Source of the DNA: Acholeplasmatales bacterium
GTDB taxonomy: Bacteria; Bacillota_I; Bacilli_A; Acholeplasmatales; Anaeroplasmataceae
Assembly (NCBI GenBank): GCA_017388605.1
Contig: JAFPIE010000025.1
Coordinates: 1 to 13,329, forward strand
Length of the DNA: 13,329 bases
Direction: 5' to 3'
Shown here: piece after piece, positions 8,613 through 13,329 of the stretch
How the letters are laid out: the number at the start of each line of letters is the position of its first letter
Numbering within the stretch: the first letter of the stretch is position 1
The notes under the pieces: generated by a model
What the model was told of the DNA's origin: nothing
Seen by the model: the letters and a program-made list of their open reading frames with translations, nothing else
Database searches by the model: none
Program-made: the position numbers and the translations under genes

Positions 8613-8633
8613 GTTATTTATGGAATAAATAAC
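8613..8633 (+). promoter_or_regulatory. Perfect 9-bp inverted repeat in the 5' leader, candidate operator or hairpin
   Basis: Arms GTTATTTAT (8613-8621) and ATAAATAAC (8625-8633) are exact reverse complements around GGA. The site lies about 13 nt after the predicted transcription start and 8 nt before the GGGAGGG ribosome binding site (8642-8648). It could be a repressor operator or an AU-rich leader hairpin. The lack of a T-run after it argues against a terminator. Confidence 0.55.
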
Positions 8634-8653
8634 AAAATACCGGGAGGGATATA

Positions 8654-9661
8654 ATGCAATCTAAGGATGAACCCGTAGTAGTTTCAAGTTTTAAAAAGGA
8701 TGATGGACCAGAGCCTGTATTTGTTGCTGAAGGCAAGGAAGCAGATATTGAGCCTGTCATTTTAAAATACGATATCAAGAAAAATGAAGAGAAAAAGGGC
8801 TTCTATGTCCAAATGCCTAAGGTAACACTAACTAGTGTTGCTCTTAAAAATATGGCTGAAGAAATTGGTAAGGCATTAAAGAATGAAGGAATGGAGCTAA
8901 GAGGTAAGGATTTAAAGCTTTTTGTATCCTCCTTAACCTCAAGGCTTATTTATATTCCAAAAAATGATGCTAAGGAATATATGGAATGTATTTCCAAATA
9001 TTTTTGTGGTAATGTTTTTTATGCGAAAAGCCAAAACGATTCAGCTATTTTAAAATGCGCCTATAGCGCTATTACAAATCCTTTAGTTATCCACTTTTTA
9101 CTTTGGGATAATGAAAAGGGACACCCAATGCCAGAGTATTTAATTAAATATATTTCCTTACCATCATCGAATGTTGAAATGATGGTGAATGAATATGTGA
9201 ACGATATTTATATTAATAAAATCAAATTGCCAGATAATATCTATATCGTTATGACAGGGGATTTAGACACCTTAGATAAAAGATTATATAAGAAATATGT
9301 CATTTGGGATCCAAGACTTAAAAGATGTGAAAAGGAAAATCAAGGATTTAAGATTATTTCTATGAATTCATTTAAGAATATGCATAAGGTTATGGATACT
9401 GTACCCGATAGCCTATGGAGTAAAATGAGTACGATAGAGGAAGTCTTAAATTCTATGAATTTTACTTTAGAAAACAAGGATTGTAATTCCTTAGATGATT
9501 ATTTAGTTACCTTATATAACCAAGAGGTTTTAGAAGAGGATATTCTAAAATATTTATGTGAATATAGATTATTCCCTATGGTAAAGAATTTTATTGATGT
9601 AAATGAATTCAAAAGAAGACTAAATGAGCTTGGTATATATAAAGAGGGAAGGGAGATTTAA
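8654..9661 (+). CDS. Probable pseudo-ATPase: degenerate AAA+ paralogue of the next gene
   Basis: 335 residues, soluble, with no membrane helix. GGGAGGG at 8642-8648 sets the start. No obvious family is visible by itself, but it aligns with the McrB-like ATPase at 9663 along its length. GKDLKLFVSSLTSRLIYI (84-101) matches KEDIRRFIAGLATSHIMI. HFLLWDNEKG (147-156) lies where HITILDEMNI carries Walker B. KIKLPDNIYIVMTGDLDTLD (189-208) matches QIKLPDNMWFIGTVNNDDST. YVIWDPRLKR (215-224) matches AMIMNLDKR. YLVTLYNQEVLEEDILKYL matches YLASYIACGGDEMEALDDIL. The GxxGTGKT loop is replaced by PKNDAKEY, the Walker B glutamate is Asn153, and the FGNRINRQI arginines are absent. Residues 1-60 are a charged tail. 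It probably cannot bind or hydrolyse NTP and may be a structural or regulatory subunit. The stop is 1 nt before the next start codon. Confidence 0.7.
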   Translation: MQSKDEPVVVSSFKKDDGPEPVFVAEGKEADIEPVILKYDIKKNEEKKGFYVQMPKVTLTSVALKNMAEEIGKALKNEGMELRGKDLKLFVSSLTSRLIYIPKNDAKEYMECISKYFCGNVFYAKSQNDSAILKCAYSAITNPLVIHFLLWDNEKGHPMPEYLIKYISLPSSNVEMMVNEYVNDIYINKIKLPDNIYIVMTGDLDTLDKRLYKKYVIWDPRLKRCEKENQGFKIISMNSFKNMHKVMDTVPDSLWSKMSTIEEVLNSMNFTLENKDCNSLDDYLVTLYNQEVLEEDILKYLCEYRLFPMVKNFIDVNEFKRRLNELGIYKEGREI

Positions 9662-9662
9662 T

Positions 9663-10874
9663 ATGAACCTATTTCAAAACCCATTGTTTTTAATTATTTT
9701 ACTTGGAATATTATTCTTAGGCCTATTAGCCTTAGCTATATTATTCTTTTTCTATACAAAAAAGCCTATCGATAAGGATAAAAAGGAAAATCAAGCAACA
9801 AGATTTAATGCCCTACTTGAAATTGATAAGGAAAACGAAGGCTTAGAGCCTATCGTATATGAAAAAATAGGCTTCCAAGAATTATGTGAAGCATTCAGAA
9901 GCTATGCTGCAAGTGAGCTTGGACTATATTATTCTAAAGAGGATATAAGAAGATTTATTGCAGGACTTGCGACTAGCCATATTATGATTTTACAGGGTAT
10001 GTCTGGTACAGGTAAAACATCCCTAGCCTATGCCTTTGGCCGCTTCTTTGAAAATGATTCTGCAATCATTCCTGTTCAGCCTATGTGGAAGGAAAGAACC
10101 GATTTAATTGGTTATTATAATGAATTCACAAAGAAATTTAATGAAACTCCATTTTTGGAGGAAATGTATAAGGCGAATTACAAGCCTGATATGCATATTA
10201 CTATTCTAGATGAGATGAATATCGCAAGAGTAGAATATTATTTTGCTGAATTCCTATCCTTACTTGAAATTCCAGATCCAGAATCTAGATATATTGATGT
10301 TGTATCATCGAAATTTGAAAATGATCCAAAGCTACTTAAGAATGGTCAAATTAAATTGCCAGATAATATGTGGTTCATTGGTACAGTAAATAACGATGAT
10401 TCCACCTTCTCTATTTCGGATAAGGTATACGATAGAGCTATGATTATGAACCTAGATAAGCGTGCAACTCCATTTGATGCAGAAAACCCAGGTACAAAGA
10501 AGATTTCCGCATTCGACTTTATAGGGCTTTCTAAGGAAATCGATAAGGCTTATACCATGAGCAGTGAATTAACCGATTTATTAACGAAATTAGATTTATA
10601 TTTACAGGATAATTTCTATATTTCCTTTGGTAATAGAATTAACCGTCAAATTCACCAATATTTAGCAAGCTATATAGCCTGTGGTGGAGATGAGATGGAA
10701 GCGCTAGATGATATTTTAGCTAAGAAGGTATTTAGAAAATTAGGTAATGGAAGCCAAGCCTTAGTAAAGAAGGAAATCGATAACTTATTTGAAATGCTCG
10801 ATGAGCTATTTGGCGAAGGTAAGATGGAAGAATGCCGTAGTGCAATCTTACGTATTGCCCAAACAACAAGATAG
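9663..10874 (+). CDS. Membrane-anchored McrB-like AAA+ ATPase (copy 1)
   Basis: 403 residues. I chose the ATG at 9663: it follows GGGAAGGGAG at 9646-9655 at good spacing and 1 nt after the previous stop. The in-frame ATG at 9624 would add 13 residues overlapping the previous gene and lacks a good binding site. One transmembrane helix (about 8-31) is followed by a basic linker, so the ATPase domain should be cytoplasmic. Motifs: Walker A GMSGTGKTS (112-120, Lys118); Walker B ITILDEMN (179-186, Asp183, Glu184); sensor 1 GTVNNDD (240-246); a KVYDRA segment (254-259) with a candidate arginine finger; FGNRINRQI (322-330) as candidate sensor 2. LDEMNIARVEYYFAEFLSLLE is typical of the McrB/dynein-related AAA group. 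McrB uses GTP; whether this protein uses GTP or ATP cannot be read. It is likely to act with the DUF2357 protein downstream. Confidence 0.85.
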   Translation: MNLFQNPLFLIILLGILFLGLLALAILFFFYTKKPIDKDKKENQATRFNALLEIDKENEGLEPIVYEKIGFQELCEAFRSYAASELGLYYSKEDIRRFIAGLATSHIMILQGMSGTGKTSLAYAFGRFFENDSAIIPVQPMWKERTDLIGYYNEFTKKFNETPFLEEMYKANYKPDMHITILDEMNIARVEYYFAEFLSLLEIPDPESRYIDVVSSKFENDPKLLKNGQIKLPDNMWFIGTVNNDDSTFSISDKVYDRAMIMNLDKRATPFDAENPGTKKISAFDFIGLSKEIDKAYTMSSELTDLLTKLDLYLQDNFYISFGNRINRQIHQYLASYIACGGDEMEALDDILAKKVFRKLGNGSQALVKKEIDNLFEMLDELFGEGKMEECRSAILRIAQTTR

Positions 10875-10892
10875 AATTTTTGAGGTAAGCGT

Positions 10893-12557
10893 ATGGACCA
10901 AATGAAAAGGGTCTACTGGAAGCTGTCGGATTATATCAATGAAATCAAGGATATGAAGGAGCTAGATTCCTTAATTAAGGATTTAGCAAGATATAACGAA
11001 AAGGATGTTTTCCAGAGGATAAAAAACGAAATTAAAATTGAAGATGATTGGATTATATTTGCAGAATCCAAGATGAAATATGTAGAAAAAGCGGTATTTG
11101 AAAACCGCCAATTCATTAGAGAGGAAGGAGAGGTATTACCTATTGAAAGAATCAAGAGGGTATCTCATAATTCTGTTGAGCATCTTGCGAAGCATTCGGA
11201 TTATATTGAAAAATATACAAAGGATGAGGAAATTATTCCATCAAAGCTTTATACCGTAAATAAGGATACCGATTATGGTGTATATGAAAATAAATTCATT
11301 TATTTATTGTTATTAACCCTATCGGATTTTATTACGAGAGTAAAGGATGATATTTTAGCCTCTATTAAAAGTGATAATGGTATTTTTAATGTATCTAGAA
11401 AAAATGAAATCCTAGGGGATGAAATTACTCTATCCTTACGTATGACATTTAAAAGCTTAGATGTCGAGGAGTCTATTTTAGAAAATGAAGCATCCAAATT
11501 AAAAAGAATGGATGAATTAAAGGAAAGAGTAAATGTATTACTTCAAACTCCACTTATGCAGATTGTATCTCGTGAGCCTGTAATTTCATCTAATATTACA
11601 AAGACGAATGTTTTAACGATGAATGAGAATTTCTCTAATTCACTAGAGCTTTATGAATATTTATTAAATTATGATAAGAGCTTCTATAAAAATGAGAAAA
11701 TTGCGAACGTAGTACCACTATCGAGTAATCTTGCATTCCCTGTGATTGGCTTTGAATTATTGGTATCTCTACTTAAAAATTCCTTGATGGATGAATATGA
11801 AGCATCAAGTAAAGCGCTAGAGGTAGATTTTAAAAAGAAGGCTATCGATGATTTATCGAAAAGAATCGAAAAGCTTAAGGATAGCTATCAAAATGATCCT
11901 GCATCCTATATTGCACTACTTGAGGATAAGATTAAATTACTTGAGGGGGAAAGAGAAAATTCTATTGCCCTTAAGGATTCCTTAGATAAGATTATTTTAG
12001 CCAATGATGGCTTAAAGAAGGAAAATGAATCCTTAACTAAGGATATAGAAAATCTTTTAAGTAAATTAAAGGATGTAGAGGATAAGCTTAAGGATATCCA
12101 TCTTGCAGAGGATTTAGTAAGAAGAGAATACGAGGATAAGCTAAAGGAAAAGAATGCTGAAATCGTGGAGCTTAGAGATTCACTAAAGAAAAAGAGTGAC
12201 GAATGTGTAAGTATAACGATAGAAAAACAAAATGCTTTAGCTAAGATAGATAAATTAAAGGAAGATTTAGATTCCTTAAGAAAGAATAATAGCGAGGCTG
12301 TAAGAGAATTCGAATTAAAGCTTGAAGAAAAGGATAGAGAAATTCAAGAATTATTAGAATTTAAAAGATTAAATGAAGCTAGATTCAAAGGAATACAGGC
12401 TATGGCTGGAGAATTAAAGGCTATTGATGCAGAGGTATCTAAGGAAGCCTTCGATGAGCTTGAAAACGAATATAATGCCTTCACAAGGTATTATGAGGAA
12501 GTTTGGAATAGAACAAAAAAAGAGATTATAAAGGAAATTAAGAGAAAGAAGGGATAA
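10893..12557 (+). CDS. DUF2357/McrC-like protein with a long C-terminal coiled coil
   Basis: 554 residues. GAGG at 10882-10885 lies 7 nt before the ATG. Residues 1-310 look like DUF2357: NSVEHLAKHSDYIEK (93-107), PSKLYTVNKDTDYGVYENKF (116-135) and a following hydrophobic helix. The tyrosine-Glu-Asn motif (YEN) is the signature shared with McrC. In McrBC, this N-terminal part of McrC inserts into the McrB ring and stimulates its NTPase. Residues about 340-500 are a Lys/Glu-rich heptad coiled coil, then a helical, basic tail (YYEEVWNRTKKEIIKEIK). I see no PD-(D/E)xK nuclease motif, which McrC carries at its C-terminus. The gene lies between two McrB-like ATPase genes, 18 nt after the first and 1 nt before the second, so a role as their central partner is likely. 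It could instead be a structural stalk. Confidence 0.8.
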   Translation: MDQMKRVYWKLSDYINEIKDMKELDSLIKDLARYNEKDVFQRIKNEIKIEDDWIIFAESKMKYVEKAVFENRQFIREEGEVLPIERIKRVSHNSVEHLAKHSDYIEKYTKDEEIIPSKLYTVNKDTDYGVYENKFIYLLLLTLSDFITRVKDDILASIKSDNGIFNVSRKNEILGDEITLSLRMTFKSLDVEESILENEASKLKRMDELKERVNVLLQTPLMQIVSREPVISSNITKTNVLTMNENFSNSLELYEYLLNYDKSFYKNEKIANVVPLSSNLAFPVIGFELLVSLLKNSLMDEYEASSKALEVDFKKKAIDDLSKRIEKLKDSYQNDPASYIALLEDKIKLLEGERENSIALKDSLDKIILANDGLKKENESLTKDIENLLSKLKDVEDKLKDIHLAEDLVRREYEDKLKEKNAEIVELRDSLKKKSDECVSITIEKQNALAKIDKLKEDLDSLRKNNSEAVREFELKLEEKDREIQELLEFKRLNEARFKGIQAMAGELKAIDAEVSKEAFDELENEYNAFTRYYEEVWNRTKKEIIKEIKRKKG

Positions 12558-12558
12558 T

Positions 12559-13329
12559 ATGAAATCCTTTAAAACTTGGATATTTATTACCTTCGGTATA
12601 GTAATTCTCATTATTACATTATTAATAATTGGTGTAATTTTATTCTATGGGAATGGCTATAGCCTAGAGGGTACTGTTGGCATATATTTAATGCTTATAT
12701 TATCCCTTGTTTTAACAAGTCTTTTAGCAGGTGTTGTACTTGTAAGCTTACTCATGAAGGACAAAAGAGTTAGAAGTAAGGATCAAGCACATGCCTTTCC
12801 TCAGCTTGAAAGAATTGATTTAGAAATGAAAAAGAATCCTCCACTACCCTACGATAAGGTTAGCTTGAAGGAATTCTGTGATGAATTCAGAAAATTCTCT
12901 GCAGGCGAGCTTGGACTATATTATTCTATTGAGGATATAAGAAGATTTATCGCAGGTCTTGCGGTATCCCATATTTTAATATTACAGGGTATGTCTGGTA
13001 CAGGTAAAACATCACTTGCATACGCATTTGGTAAATTCATTGAAAGAGATTCAACGATTATTCCTATACAGCCAATGTGGAAGGAAAGAACGGATTTACT
13101 TGGCTATTATAATGAATTCTCTAAAAGATTTAATGAAACCCAGTTTTTGGAAACCATTTATGAGGCCAACTGGAGAAATGATATGTTTATTACCATTTTA
13201 GATGAGCTTAATATCGCAAGAGTAGAATATTATTTTGCAGAATTCCTATCCTTAATGGAAATTCCATCAAGCTCAAGATATTTAGAGATTATCTCATCGA
13301 CATCTATCCATGATCCAGTGAAGATGAAA
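12559..13329 (+). CDS. Membrane-anchored McrB-like AAA+ ATPase (copy 2), 3' end outside window (partial)
   Basis: 257 residues are visible and the frame stays open to the window edge. AAGAAGGG at 12546-12553 precedes the ATG, which lies 1 nt after the previous stop. Two membrane helices (about 7-29 and 41-66) form a hairpin, unlike the single helix of copy 1, then a linker and the AAA+ domain. Walker A is GMSGTGKTS (144-152, Lys150) and Walker B is ITILDELN (211-218, Asp215, Glu216). QPMWKERTDLLGYYNEF and NIARVEYYFAEFLSLMEIP match copy 1. Residues 102-236 align without gaps to residues 70-204 of copy 1, with 104 of 135 identical by hand count. The sensor and arginine-finger region lies beyond the end, so catalytic completeness cannot be confirmed. 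It may form a mixed ring with copy 1. Confidence 0.85.
   Translation, partial: MKSFKTWIFITFGIVILIITLLIIGVILFYGNGYSLEGTVGIYLMLILSLVLTSLLAGVVLVSLLMKDKRVRSKDQAHAFPQLERIDLEMKKNPPLPYDKVSLKEFCDEFRKFSAGELGLYYSIEDIRRFIAGLAVSHILILQGMSGTGKTSLAYAFGKFIERDSTIIPIQPMWKERTDLLGYYNEFSKRFNETQFLETIYEANWRNDMFITILDELNIARVEYYFAEFLSLMEIPSSSRYLEIISSTSIHDPVKMK

Noticed and set aside
9624..9662. Earlier in-frame ATG giving a 416-residue version of the first ATPase
   Set aside because: It overlaps the previous gene by 38 nt and has no good ribosome binding site. The ATG at 9663 follows GGGAAGGGAG and puts the membrane helix at the N-terminus.
10931..12611. Three short reverse-strand open frames within and at the end of the DUF2357 gene
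   Set aside because: They mirror the coiled-coil and hydrophobic codons of the sense gene and have no family resemblance.
13016..13201. Forward 61-codon frame near the window end
   Set aside because: It is a shifted-frame shadow of the second ATPase gene, whose true frame runs through it with Walker A and B motifs.
1..13329. Mycoplasma-type genetic code (TGA as Trp), given the low GC content
   Set aside because: Tryptophan codons in conserved motifs are TGG and no in-frame TGA was needed in any gene.
7365..13329. The MscS gene as the effector of the AAA+ system
   Set aside because: A strong terminator and a separate promoter lie between them, so a shared system is not supported by transcription layout, although adjacency is noted.

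Overview
The window is AT-rich and reads as an ordinary bacterial coding region of low-GC Gram-positive (Bacillota) type. It has strong AGGAGG-type ribosome binding sites, AGA/AGG-dominated arginine codons, TAA/TAG stops, tryptophan encoded by TGG rather than TGA, and tight same-strand operons. The standard code argues against a Mycoplasma-type genome. An uncultured gut Bacilli/Erysipelotrichales-like or RF39-like lineage would fit, but this placement is inferred from composition and protein style only. All seven genes are on the + strand. I see no tRNA, rRNA, CRISPR array, insertion sequence or integrase.

Transcription unit 1 (1 to about 8449): the 3' part of a family 2 glycosyltransferase gene, a 2184-residue membrane-anchored surface protein built of beta-sandwich-like modules, and an MscS-family mechanosensitive channel. 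The gaps are 18 and 16 nt, and a clear intrinsic terminator follows the channel gene. The unit looks envelope-directed. The glycosyltransferase may modify the giant protein or another surface polymer.

Intergenic segment (8415 to 8653): terminator, then a plausible sigma-70/sigma-A promoter. One perfect inverted repeat lies just upstream of the -35 box and a second lies in the 5' leader, so the downstream operon looks regulated.

Transcription unit 2 (8654 to beyond 13329): four tightly packed genes that I read as one membrane-associated AAA+ system. In order they are: (a) a soluble protein that aligns along its length with the AAA+ protein of the next gene but has lost Walker A, the Walker B glutamate and the sensor-2-like arginines, a probable pseudo-ATPase; (b) an intact McrB-like AAA+ ATPase with one N-terminal transmembrane helix; (c) a protein with a DUF2357/McrC-like N-terminal half and a long C-terminal coiled coil where McrC would carry a nuclease; (d) a second McrB-like AAA+ ATPase, anchored by two transmembrane helices and cut by the window end. 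Genes b and d match at 104 of 135 aligned residues by hand count. The arrangement suggests a mixed AAA+ ring at the membrane with the DUF2357 protein as its central partner. Its substrate, and whether it serves defence or envelope biology, cannot be told from this window. This is the best candidate here for an undescribed system.
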